From a virus: a DNA stretch of 64,000 nucleotides. Under the pieces are notes generated by a model. It saw only the letters and a list, made by a program, of their open reading frames with translations, was not told the DNA's origin and did not search any database. This document shows positions 15,801 through 22,770 of the stretch, in pieces; the stretch's first letter is position 1; every line of letters begins with the position of its first letter. Location: the IMG/VR virus record IMGVR_UViG_3300010885_036069, positions 52,662 through 116,661 of that record; one strand, written 5' to 3'. A program made the position numbers and the translations under genes.

Positions 15801-16801
15801 AGATTGTTTAAGTTTTCATTCCATGTGTACTCACCACTTAAATCTGTAACAGACATGGCCACGGGTCGTCCCATATGACCAAGTTGACCACCGACTCCAA
15901 GAGCTTTGACCTGAGGATTCTGATTTCCTATTTCTAGATTTGTAAAAGAGGATGCTGTCCTTGGATTGTTATCCCCCCATTGCAGCATCTTGAGCATTTC
16001 AAAACGAACAGCCGCCATTGATGGATCAATTTCATCAAAAAACATTTCTGCTTTCATGGGCGTATCTAGTCGCCCGTTAAACATTTGCTGGGTAATTGGA
16101 AAATTAATAAGAATGCTTCCGGCACCGGTATTTGGGTAGGCCTTGTTGAGGGCAGCCTGAAGATCTAAAATCGTGTCAAGTTTCCCGTATTTTGCTTCCA
16201 GCTCTTTGAAGTTGATCCCTGGATGAGCATCAACAATTTCTCTAACTCTTGGGGAAAAGGTGTTTAGGATTGAGTCGCTAAATTTGATTCCATCAAATAT
16301 TGGATATGTATCTGCGTCCGTATTGGGCCTAAAACTTAAAAACGGGAATATCTTAGAATTGATTGCAAGATTGGCTGACATCTTGAGTCCGACCAATCTA
16401 CTTTTTACGTCTGCAACTTCCTGCTTGGTCATGCGTCGATGCATCGGCACCCTCTTGCCGAAGACATTTGCATTTACAGCAGCGCGAGGATCACCAACTG
16501 CTTCATCAATAGCGGTATCCGTGGGTCTTTCTTTCAGTTTCTTACGTCTGCGCTTCGGCACGCCAACTGGACGATCTGAATATGGCCCCTTACGAGGCAC
16601 TGATTTCGGACCTTTATCACCAGTCAAAGCACTTGGGACGCTAGGGGTCGCTGGTCGCTCAAAAGCGGTCCCCTCTTGGACCGTCCCATCATTGTCCCCA
16701 TCAATGGCATCGGCATCAAATGGTTCAGAAGCACGCGCGACGGAGCGAACTGACCGCCGAGCAGATCCAAGTTTCTGGAGCCTCTTCCCAAATGATTTCA
16801 T
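12884..16801 (-). CDS. Giant protein with two tandem zincin metallopeptidase-like units
   Basis: 1305 residues from ATG 16801. Two similar halves: each starts with an acidic Ca-binding-like motif (DADAIDGDNDGTVQEGT near residue 30; DGNAVDADGDGIVQDGT near 680) next to a Lys/Arg-rich linker, and each contains an HEXXH zinc motif followed about 210-220 residues later by a Glu-rich helix supplying a candidate third ligand. Half one has HEFGH at 398-402 and AEAFAEL with Glu607/Glu611; half two has HEVAH at 1031-1035 and AEMLAEL with Glu1251/Glu1255. In both the Glu helix follows a YGS triplet. This matches zincin toxins and MuF-linked metallopeptidases rather than head maturation proteases, which are serine enzymes. 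It is probably packaged in the head; substrates unknown. The small gene 12640-12891 is coupled downstream. Confidence 0.8.
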   Translation of the reverse strand: MKSFGKRLQKLGSARRSVRSVARASEPFDADAIDGDNDGTVQEGTAFERPATPSVPSALTGDKGPKSVPRKGPYSDRPVGVPKRRRKKLKERPTDTAIDEAVGDPRAAVNANVFGKRVPMHRRMTKQEVADVKSRLVGLKMSANLAINSKIFPFLSFRPNTDADTYPIFDGIKFSDSILNTFSPRVREIVDAHPGINFKELEAKYGKLDTILDLQAALNKAYPNTGAGSILINFPITQQMFNGRLDTPMKAEMFFDEIDPSMAAVRFEMLKMLQWGDNNPRTASSFTNLEIGNQNPQVKALGVGGQLGHMGRPVAMSVTDLSGEYTWNENLNNLDIDRDATTFLVSVALGTIMKSYTTRNRTTDDQGRPWNVSFQQADEFPPDSIQGLLAMIDATHEHEFGHAHWFSGMARGIGGDAQSWTAFGETRQTSSAAIAAARKQYAELGVDDPDELIRQLVINGWREMALNIKDLENRQEITRGSWASTSWADDAARLESATDPDEIRSISSSMLDKMKSYGMSPGFLLFAPISGRGLYSKKPKQGNAFMPMNTTTLQINDNPFNMPAFVLYRMFEKADIDISLSETKQLLKEALRFMSDRSQYGSVSVAEAFAELYSFKALGYLKESDGSPWKLLQLFEESFEAIGGKSLAMLADVHAKSLNKIRNIRKARKIRKIVEPFDGNAVDADGDGIVQDGTTNERPSLARSANQGMQIMRLNRPVQKKKQKKNRQDRIAGQVTSGTPISREDAPKDLIDKGRVNQRKKTTLKVQKVVLKFPAVEFSEKANEEEKTSAIESIKKLSPGRLERSIRRTWLRSDKDGPSSFDGMFSDKEQIKDSPFSMFSSRVISLYAKSATADVEKIQKEFGEIKTVEDVKTALMKAFPELQSFELNYFMGRDQLAGIEEDSATGEAIKDIIVDEIDTQMLAIYSQTMKLLDWSLEHPESSKLLNEVIYGQLDEGPLQDYSTVGGAFGRKQLILNHHMSIIAANQFSTKDKNRSIAAGVALEKKRKAKTNDAEKISDQVLTITSELTVSHEVAHVLHDAIVYRTFKSDKYPVEILRDRGRGVQDYEEFKRNYIALLEEAEIEEPQMVWQLMMAGAASDIAKTIQANAGPIGQKNAKIKQDSRQLVAKLEELSGKLLGSNSDIERQQASKEIEETLISYGLFVPYSMIAPFRGDHALYFTGRNQNREIEGEAFAGGRTLKEQKNTGIFMGIPIKKLLEGSDVDPSVLDELILASADWINNNSDYGSTMWAEMLAELFTAREAGLLKKEDRAWLLTEYIIKALESSGGKSLQSLLIGLKVKVVPNG

Positions 16802-17121
16802 TGACCTGAATCCCAGCCTCTAAGGATTTCAGCAATTTCATCACGCTTTTCATCGGAGAGTTCAAAGAGATCGCCAGCGGGAGAATAGGTCATGCGAATG
16901 AAGTAATTGAATTGTTCCCAAGCGTTGTGCTTGATTTCGCCAGATCTAAGTTCATCTTTATACTTATTGAGGCGCGCTTCTATGGGTGAGTTCGGGAGCG
17001 GGTAAATATTAGTTTGCCCATCGTCATATATAAAAATTGCTTGAGCATCTTCTTTTTTCTTTTGGGATTTTGGCTTGAAGATGTACAAACCCCAATTCAT
17101 TTTTGTTGGATCTTTAGCCAT
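16798..17121 (-). CDS. Small hypothetical protein (107 aa)
   Basis: 107 residues; ATG 17121 overlaps the end of the kinase-like gene, and its TGA overlaps the ATG of the metallopeptidase-like gene. It begins MAKDPTKMNWGLYIF, is charged, has a strand-rich first half (AIFIYDDGQTNIYPLP) and a helical second half (EQFNYFIRMTYSP; SDEKRDEIAEIL). The N-terminal half could pack as a small beta sheet. No family recognised. Coupled to both giant neighbours, so probably works with one of them. Confidence 0.62.
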   Translation of the reverse strand: MAKDPTKMNWGLYIFKPKSQKKKEDAQAIFIYDDGQTNIYPLPNSPIEARLNKYKDELRSGEIKHNAWEQFNYFIRMTYSPAGDLFELSDEKRDEIAEILRGWDSGQ

Positions 17122-19789
17122 TGAGGTAACCCTCTTCTTGTAGTTCTTGTATCGCTGATAGGAAGTTCCTAATTCTAGTTACCATCGGATCCGAGGCTTC
17201 GGCTTGATAGGCAAGTGGGTCCATAAGTCGTGCTGCGATCCCAAGCCGTTCGTCGCCACCAAGAATTGATTCTTCCATGGAATCTAAGGCCGCAAATGCT
17301 TTTTCAACTTCAATCCGAGCAAGAAGTCTTTTAACTTGCTGTTCAACTTGATAATCTTCCTCTACCCAGCCCTGAATTATGAATTTACTCCTATTGATGT
17401 CAAGGGGGCTACCCCAGCCACCGGCAGCTCCATTGTCAATGGGCAGTACTGTGGCGGAAACTAGATCGCCATTGAGATCGCGCTTCGCTTCAGTGTAGAG
17501 CCAGTTTTCATGGTGCCTATCGCCATTGCCCAAGATTTCATCCATTAACAGGGTCAATTGCTTGCTGGCTGAGTGAAGGGTTTCTTGGTCGTAAAGAGTA
17601 ATTTCCCCGTTGTCTTCTTGTTCAATGCTGGTGAAGTCATCGCCCCTACCGCCAATTCCATACTTCACAACATCATCAAAATGCTCCATAACTATTGGCA
17701 AGTTGTAGTTAAATGAACCGTTCCGATCGTACATAGCGACTCGGATTCGAGGGGAGTGCATTCCAAGGAGTTGTTGCATGTATCCGCCGTAAATTTCATT
17801 GCCGAACTCCCCCTTAAATGCCGTTGGGGTTTTGACAATATACTTTCTTCCGGTGACCTTATCTTCAACAATATATGTTCCACCATAAACATTGCCGGAT
17901 TGCTGGGCCAGTAGGTTGTTTAGACCTCCAGCGTCACCCAGTGTTCTAAACCTACCGGGATCGGTGGGTCTCAAAGCCCATGCCCCAACAGCGCTGCTTT
18001 CAGTGGTGTCAAGAATAGCATCACGTAAATAGAAATCCGGCACATCATCTAGCGACCCACCGTCAAGCAGGTGTTGAATTGCATCATCAAGGGAACCTAT
18101 GCCAGCAGTCCCAATTAGGACTGGCTCTGGAACATTGAACCCATTTACGACGACATTGCCGTGAGATACTTCAAATCGCGTATCGCTGTATTGAATTACG
18201 TCTGGATCAAGAAGCGCCTTTACCTCTAGCGCTGCTTCAGCGGGAACGCCGGGCAGCGGGTTAGCCGGAGCCTTGGGTTCTTGTGTAGTTATCGGCTGTG
18301 GCTTTGATGGCTTAAAGATTTCACCAACAGCGACAGGACGAGGGCCGGCGGGCTTGTCAACTTCGGGGACGGACTCTGGCTTTATTTCCGGAATGATTTC
18401 GGCGGCTCGTTTGTCAATTTCCTCTTGCTCACGCTGCATGCGATCTGCTTCTTCTCTGGCATCACGAAGATTCTCTTTCTTGATGCGAGCAAGGTCACGG
18501 GCGTATTCGGCATATGAAATTATTGCGCGATCGTGGTCAATGAATGATCCTGTTTCATGGTAATCAAGTGCAGCGCCGTCTTCGCCGTTCCGCCAGCGCT
18601 CTAGGTAGACATTAGCCCTCTGCTCAAGTTCTGCTATGTGATCTTCAATTCTCTTGATGTGTTTCTGAATATCCTCTTCTGATCCGGCCTCAACAAATTT
18701 ATCAATGAGTTCCTTGCGTGCGTTATTTATCTTTCCAAGTTCGTCATTTGCTCTATCTAGTTGATCTCTTTCCTCTTTAGTGAGGTGTTGAAGGATCGCC
18801 GGATATGCATTTTTGCGTTTATTTGATGGCGGTTCCGGAATGTCTTTTGGCTTTGGAGTTTTTGGACCACTAGGTCCGTTTGGACCCATTGGCTTGCCAA
18901 ATTCAACATCCTTCTTGATTTCATCAATTGCCTCACTTGGAGTGAGGTCAGGAGCTTCAATTGAGCGGTGGTTACCCTTCTCGTCAACGACTCCAACAAT
19001 TGAACCATTGCGGGCGACTCTCGCCCTATCCTCGTCGACTACGCGATAGGGGCGTTTTGCGGCCCCTTCTGTCCTGATGATGTAAACCTGTTTGTTGTAA
19101 TTTTTAGCAGCCTCAATTGCCTGCTTTTTCGCTGACTGCTCACTGCCGAAGTTTTGACCAAACTGACTGCCAGGGACATTTCTGCCATTGTTCTTGATGT
19201 TTTGTTTTCTGGCATTATCAGTAGCAGCGCTAGCGGCACGCGCTGGAGGACTGAGAGGTTTTGGTGTTGCTGGACGCTCGGTCTGGATGCGACGACGTTC
19301 TGGAAGTTTTCCAGATGTTGGGCCATCCGGCTTCTCTGGTGAAGGGGTCAGTGAGCGACGACGTTCCCGATCTTCTTGCGGCCTTGCTCGTTCAGCAAAC
19401 CGGTCAAGTATTCCTGCGGCCCGCTCACGAATCCCACGCTTCTTTACGGGGGAGGGAGGGGTGTTCTCGTCAATTCCAGAACCGAGGTTTGGTTTATTGG
19501 CGCCAATAGCAACTCGCTCCGCTGCTCGCGCTCCCTGCGATACTTCTGAAATTGTTTCACGAGCTGCACCTAGGTTGCAGGTGGTTCCCATGGCGTTTGT
19601 CCAGTCGCCACCACGATTCGTTCCAGGTGGGCAGCGAAATCGAGTGGCTTCGGAGCCATCAACATCAACAACTTCAGTCAGAACTCGGGCAGAACTAATT
19701 GCGCGAGCAACTCCACGCTTCTTTCGGCCACTACCAAATCCAAGGACTTTGAAATCTATTTCGGATTGTTTAGGTAGTGGCGCGTTGCT
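17114..19789 (-). CDS. HipA/PI3K-like kinase-domain protein, reached by -1 frameshift
   Basis: The frame is open from 19795 to 17114 with no ATG, GTG or TTG before the ATG at 19591, yet the region before 19591 is clearly coding: it holds the shared motif CPPGTNRGGDWTNAMGTTC. The likely route is a -1 slip on the A9 run (19789-19797) from the upstream ORF, giving 891 extra residues (1419 in the fusion). The product has a Pro/Arg-rich linker, an acidic coiled coil at about 18400-18750, and a C-terminal kinase-like domain: YIVKTP (17823-17846; nucleotide-binding Lys), GNE, GNGDRHHENW (17501-17530; catalytic loop with Asp, His and Asn) and PIDNG (17429-17443; metal-binding Asp). This pattern is that of the HipA/PI3K/PI4K-like kinases. 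Substrate unknown; it may instead be a pseudokinase. Confidence 0.75.
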   Translation of the reverse strand, partial: SNAPLPKQSEIDFKVLGFGSGRKKRGVARAISSARVLTEVVDVDGSEATRFRCPPGTNRGGDWTNAMGTTCNLGAARETISEVSQGARAAERVAIGANKPNLGSGIDENTPPSPVKKRGIRERAAGILDRFAERARPQEDRERRRSLTPSPEKPDGPTSGKLPERRRIQTERPATPKPLSPPARAASAATDNARKQNIKNNGRNVPGSQFGQNFGSEQSAKKQAIEAAKNYNKQVYIIRTEGAAKRPYRVVDEDRARVARNGSIVGVVDEKGNHRSIEAPDLTPSEAIDEIKKDVEFGKPMGPNGPSGPKTPKPKDIPEPPSNKRKNAYPAILQHLTKEERDQLDRANDELGKINNARKELIDKFVEAGSEEDIQKHIKRIEDHIAELEQRANVYLERWRNGEDGAALDYHETGSFIDHDRAIISYAEYARDLARIKKENLRDAREEADRMQREQEEIDKRAAEIIPEIKPESVPEVDKPAGPRPVAVGEIFKPSKPQPITTQEPKAPANPLPGVPAEAALEVKALLDPDVIQYSDTRFEVSHGNVVVNGFNVPEPVLIGTAGIGSLDDAIQHLLDGGSLDDVPDFYLRDAILDTTESSAVGAWALRPTDPGRFRTLGDAGGLNNLLAQQSGNVYGGTYIVEDKVTGRKYIVKTPTAFKGEFGNEIYGGYMQQLLGMHSPRIRVAMYDRNGSFNYNLPIVMEHFDDVVKYGIGGRGDDFTSIEQEDNGEITLYDQETLHSASKQLTLLMDEILGNGDRHHENWLYTEAKRDLNGDLVSATVLPIDNGAAGGWGSPLDINRSKFIIQGWVEEDYQVEQQVKRLLARIEVEKAFAALDSMEESILGGDERLGIAARLMDPLAYQAEASDPMVTRIRNFLSAIQELQEEGYLNG

Positions 19790-21372
19790 TTTTTTTTAGG
19801 TTGTGGCAGTGCTTTGCCGGAGGGGACCGCAATCCACGCTTCAATATTTTCAGGGCGTGAAGGGGCATTTGCTGAAAGGAAGATTTCAAAAATCCAGCGA
19901 CGAACCATCCGTCGTGATCCATCTTCTCGTTGCACTTCAATGAGCTGAAGTGGACCCTTTACATTCTTGATGTCAGGCTTGAGTTCAAGTTTCCCGTTTG
20001 ATTCTGAAACAAACTTCTCAAGTGCAGATCCATAGCCAAGGTCGGGTTCATTTCTACGAAGCGTTGCCCAACGGCGACTCATTCCTCGGATTGATTCGGG
20101 CGTCGCTTTAGAAGTTCTGCTGAGAGTCAGGCTTGATCCATCGGGAAAGACCATGACAGCAGAACGAGCGCCTGCCGCAAGAAGACCAATTTCCGAGTCG
20201 CCAATCTTGCTTGGATCTGTTGCTCGTCGAATGATTACACCATCAGCAATGTCGGCATTGTTGCGTGTTGAGGCAAGTTTCTCAATGGAAACCATTGAAC
20301 TGAGAACACTTCCATCCCGACGAACGAGGCGTGCTGAACTTGCTTTGTCGGTGGCAACAAGCGGAATGTTGTTTGTCACTGAAGTATTGATTTCCCCAAT
20401 ATTCAATGCTCCAACAGTTGGGATGTCCGGCTTGCGAGTAGCAGTCGCATTAGGAATTACATTTCCTCGGATTTTTGTTCCCTTTAGCGTGTCATCCGCT
20501 TTTGGACCCCTGCCCATGTTTAATGCTTCGGAAGCAGCACCACGAAGGGATGGGAGATCAAATAAGCGAGTGCCGCAAGTAGAAAGACGAGAATTGGTAA
20601 AGCGTCCACCAAATTCAAATCCAGGTGGACAACGATCTTGGCCCTTGCCAATCTTTGGGCGACGGAGATTTACTCTATCTTTTCCGCCACCTGGGGTGAT
20701 AATTTCCCATAGAGTTGAGCGGACAGGTGAGCGAACATCGCTCATGTCTCCGGGTACCGCTAGTGAACCCGCTCCTTGAATGGCCTGAAGTGGCTTTGAT
20801 TGACTCCCCGCCAAGCCGACTTTCTCTGAAATTTCATCACCCTTACTGAGGGCATCTATGGCCGAAAGCGTTGATGCTTTATGTCCGACAAGAGTTTCAG
20901 TTGCCGTCCAGCCGTTAGCCTTCTTTTTCCAGATCCGAATAAGGACTGCGGGATCATCAGGTTTCGCTTCAATTGTGAACTTTGAACCAGGAATTCCAAG
21001 AGTTCCATCGGTCATCACATATTCAACTTGACCCTGTGCGTCGCCGCCGGAAGATCCCCAGCGAACAAAAGAACCCTCGCGAAGGCGCTTTGATTTAGAT
21101 TTGGCTTCTTTCAAAAGTCCTTTTGCTCCAGCGCCACCCGAAGGTGTTCCGCAGGTGCTTCCCAAGGCGTCGGTGAAGTCGCCAGCACCAGCAGTTCCTG
21201 GTGGGCATTTGAATTTGCCATTCTCAACCAATACTCCATTGGATGCAGCAAAACGAGAGCTAACGCTTCCCCCTGAGAGGTCGCCAACCTTTTGTCCGCT
21301 TTCGCCAATTGACGGGCCGAGGATTCCTTTACCAGTTAGTGCCGCGTGAAGCGGATACCGGTTCGATGTCAC
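19756..21372 (-). CDS. Head-module protein with two CPPG motifs and HVA1/Tudor-like domain
   Basis: 538 residues from GTG 21372, which has AGAGGAG (21379-21385) at ideal distance; another GTG at 21390 lacks one. Contains two copies of the C-x17-C motif, CPPGTAGAGDFTDALGSTC and CPPGFEFGGRFTNSRLSTC. Between them GSFVRWGSSGGDAQGQVEYV...DDPAVLIRIWKK...LVGHKASTL matches a small SH3/Tudor-like module (resembling the Hva1-Tudor type) common in phage head-module proteins. The C-terminal third is of unknown fold, with RRDGSV, MVFPDGSS and a long segment ending in WIAVPS. The zero-frame product ends at TAG 19756; a -1 slip would join it to the kinase-like protein. Follows the DUF6582-like gene by 32 bases. 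Confidence 0.72.
   Translation of the reverse strand: MTSNRYPLHAALTGKGILGPSIGESGQKVGDLSGGSVSSRFAASNGVLVENGKFKCPPGTAGAGDFTDALGSTCGTPSGGAGAKGLLKEAKSKSKRLREGSFVRWGSSGGDAQGQVEYVMTDGTLGIPGSKFTIEAKPDDPAVLIRIWKKKANGWTATETLVGHKASTLSAIDALSKGDEISEKVGLAGSQSKPLQAIQGAGSLAVPGDMSDVRSPVRSTLWEIITPGGGKDRVNLRRPKIGKGQDRCPPGFEFGGRFTNSRLSTCGTRLFDLPSLRGAASEALNMGRGPKADDTLKGTKIRGNVIPNATATRKPDIPTVGALNIGEINTSVTNNIPLVATDKASSARLVRRDGSVLSSMVSIEKLASTRNNADIADGVIIRRATDPSKIGDSEIGLLAAGARSAVMVFPDGSSLTLSRTSKATPESIRGMSRRWATLRRNEPDLGYGSALEKFVSESNGKLELKPDIKNVKGPLQLIEVQREDGSRRMVRRWIFEIFLSANAPSRPENIEAWIAVPSGKALPQPKKKATRHYLNNPK
19789..19797 (-). promoter_or_regulatory. A9 slippery run, candidate -1 frameshift site
   Basis: On the minus strand the upstream ORF reads CCT AAA AAA AAA GCA and ends 11 codons later at TAG (19756-19758). 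The downstream ORF lies in the -1 frame and its open stretch begins exactly at this run, because its last in-frame stop (TAA, 19796-19798) abuts it. A AAA AAA is a canonical slippery heptamer. I see no strong stimulatory hairpin just downstream. A homopolymer sequencing or assembly error is the main alternative. Confidence 0.6.
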
Positions 21373-21404
21373 TTTGACTCCTCTTCGCACCTTTGGTGCA
21401 TCCG

Positions 21405-22769
21405 TCAGTTGCCGAGAATGTCGCGAAGGTCTTCTTCGGCGGCAAGAAGTTCAAACTCAATGAGTGCTGCTGCAAACTCATTTTCGGCAGACTTCTCACC
21501 ATCAGCGGCTTCTTCGGCTGGATTGTCCATTGCTTCAGCCTCATCAGTTGCTTCTGGCCAAGTAGTTGGGATCATTTCATCAAGACCAAGATCCTTGGCA
21601 CGCTTGATGATATGAGCCTTTGCGGCTTCCTTGTCCTTTGCACGACCGTAAGCCTGAATGGCATTCTTGAGATCGGCCTCATCCTTGATGGGATAGGAGC
21701 CGTCAGGAAGTGCTTCTCCGGCTTCAACCATTGCTGAGCGCTGATCCTCGGAGTACATACGCTTTACCTCAAGGTCATCGTCATCGGACTTGCCGTTGAC
21801 ATCCTCATCCCAGAGGTATTCGTCATAACCGAGAACTTCACCATTCGGTGAAACGAAGACATCGTAAGACTTGCCGTTGATTCCATGAACCTCAACAGCG
21901 TAAGCCTCGTTGCCCTCAAATTCGCCAACTGAGTATGAAGCAGCCTTTCCTTCAACTGCTTCAAGGGCAAGGCTCACGGCATCCTTGATCCCAATTGTTC
22001 CCTCGGATGCAAGAATCTCTTCCTTTGGAATTCGGAACCAGCCGTCAAGTTCACCATCACCAGTGAAGTACGCTTCAACGGCTTGACCGTCTTTGCGCTC
22101 CACCTGGACGATAAACATGTCGTATTCGTCGGAGTAGCCAGAATCAAGAACTTTGCCATTAAGCGTGTCTTCAGCAAAACCTTCAATTTCAAGGAGGTCA
22201 GGATCTGCACTATTGCTGATACAGCCGCCATTGCAATCGCCACAAGCGCCAGTTTCAAGGCTCTTCATTTCTCGACTGTAGGCGCAGATAAACAGGTCAT
22301 CAGTCATTTCGTCAGACTTCATGCCCATAGATTCCATACGGCGAGCGCGATTGCGCTTGCGCTTTGCTGTGCGCTCAGCAGGCATTTCTTCGCCCATACC
22401 GGCGTAGCCCATGCCCTTTTCTTCTTCTTCCATCATTGGATCAACCTCAGGAAGAACATCTTCTTCAGTTTCTTTGGTTTCAACGGCCATAGCGCCGCAT
22501 TTACCGCAAACTTTGTCGCCTGCTTTGTAGCCACAATCGCCACCAGCAAGACCTTTAGCGCACTTCTTAATCATGCCTTCGGCATCAATCAGAACTGCTG
22601 GCTTTTCTTCCATCATGTCCACTTCTGGCTCCTTGATCTGCATGGCGTCTGTCATGCAAGCATTGGAATTCTTGCACGCCACGCAGGGTGTGGCACGCTT
22701 TTCACCTGATAATCCGCAATTATACTTGTTTGGCGACGGAAGCAGGGGTACTGGCTTTGTGGGTTTCAT
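21405..22769 (-). CDS. Head-module protein with PepSY-like and DUF6582-like regions
   Basis: 454 residues from ATG 22769, preceded by AAGGGA (an upstream start at 22802 would overlap the protease gene). Cysteine pairs CVACKNSNAC (about 39-48) and CGKCG (about 96-100) suggest metal binding. The middle is acidic (Met/Glu-rich, DVLPEVDPMMEEEE). Residues about 220-330 show two PepSY-like repeats (NGKVLDSGYSDEYDMFIVQV; GIKDAVSLALEAVEGKAASY...VEVHGINGKSYDVFVSPNGEVLGYDEYLW). The C-terminus has QRSAMVEAGEALPDGSYPI...NAIQAYGRAKD...KAHIIKRAKDLGLDEMIP, the DUF6582-type module often attached to phage prohead proteases or scaffolds. PepSY domains can inhibit peptidases, a fitting role beside the protease and zincin genes (inference). 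Confidence 0.72.
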   Translation of the reverse strand: MKPTKPVPLLPSPNKYNCGLSGEKRATPCVACKNSNACMTDAMQIKEPEVDMMEEKPAVLIDAEGMIKKCAKGLAGGDCGYKAGDKVCGKCGAMAVETKETEEDVLPEVDPMMEEEEKGMGYAGMGEEMPAERTAKRKRNRARRMESMGMKSDEMTDDLFICAYSREMKSLETGACGDCNGGCISNSADPDLLEIEGFAEDTLNGKVLDSGYSDEYDMFIVQVERKDGQAVEAYFTGDGELDGWFRIPKEEILASEGTIGIKDAVSLALEAVEGKAASYSVGEFEGNEAYAVEVHGINGKSYDVFVSPNGEVLGYDEYLWDEDVNGKSDDDDLEVKRMYSEDQRSAMVEAGEALPDGSYPIKDEADLKNAIQAYGRAKDKEAAKAHIIKRAKDLGLDEMIPTTWPEATDEAEAMDNPAEEAADGEKSAENEFAAALIEFELLAAEEDLRDILGN

Positions 22770-22770
22770 T

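Noticed and set aside
16260-16823. Rightward 187-residue ORF opposite the zincin-like gene
   Set aside because: Pure antisense shadow; the minus-strand gene has clear motifs and coupled neighbours.
19188-19799. Rightward 203-residue ORF opposite the kinase-like gene
   Set aside because: Arg/Ser-rich shadow of the minus-strand Pro/Arg-rich linker; no ribosome binding site or family.
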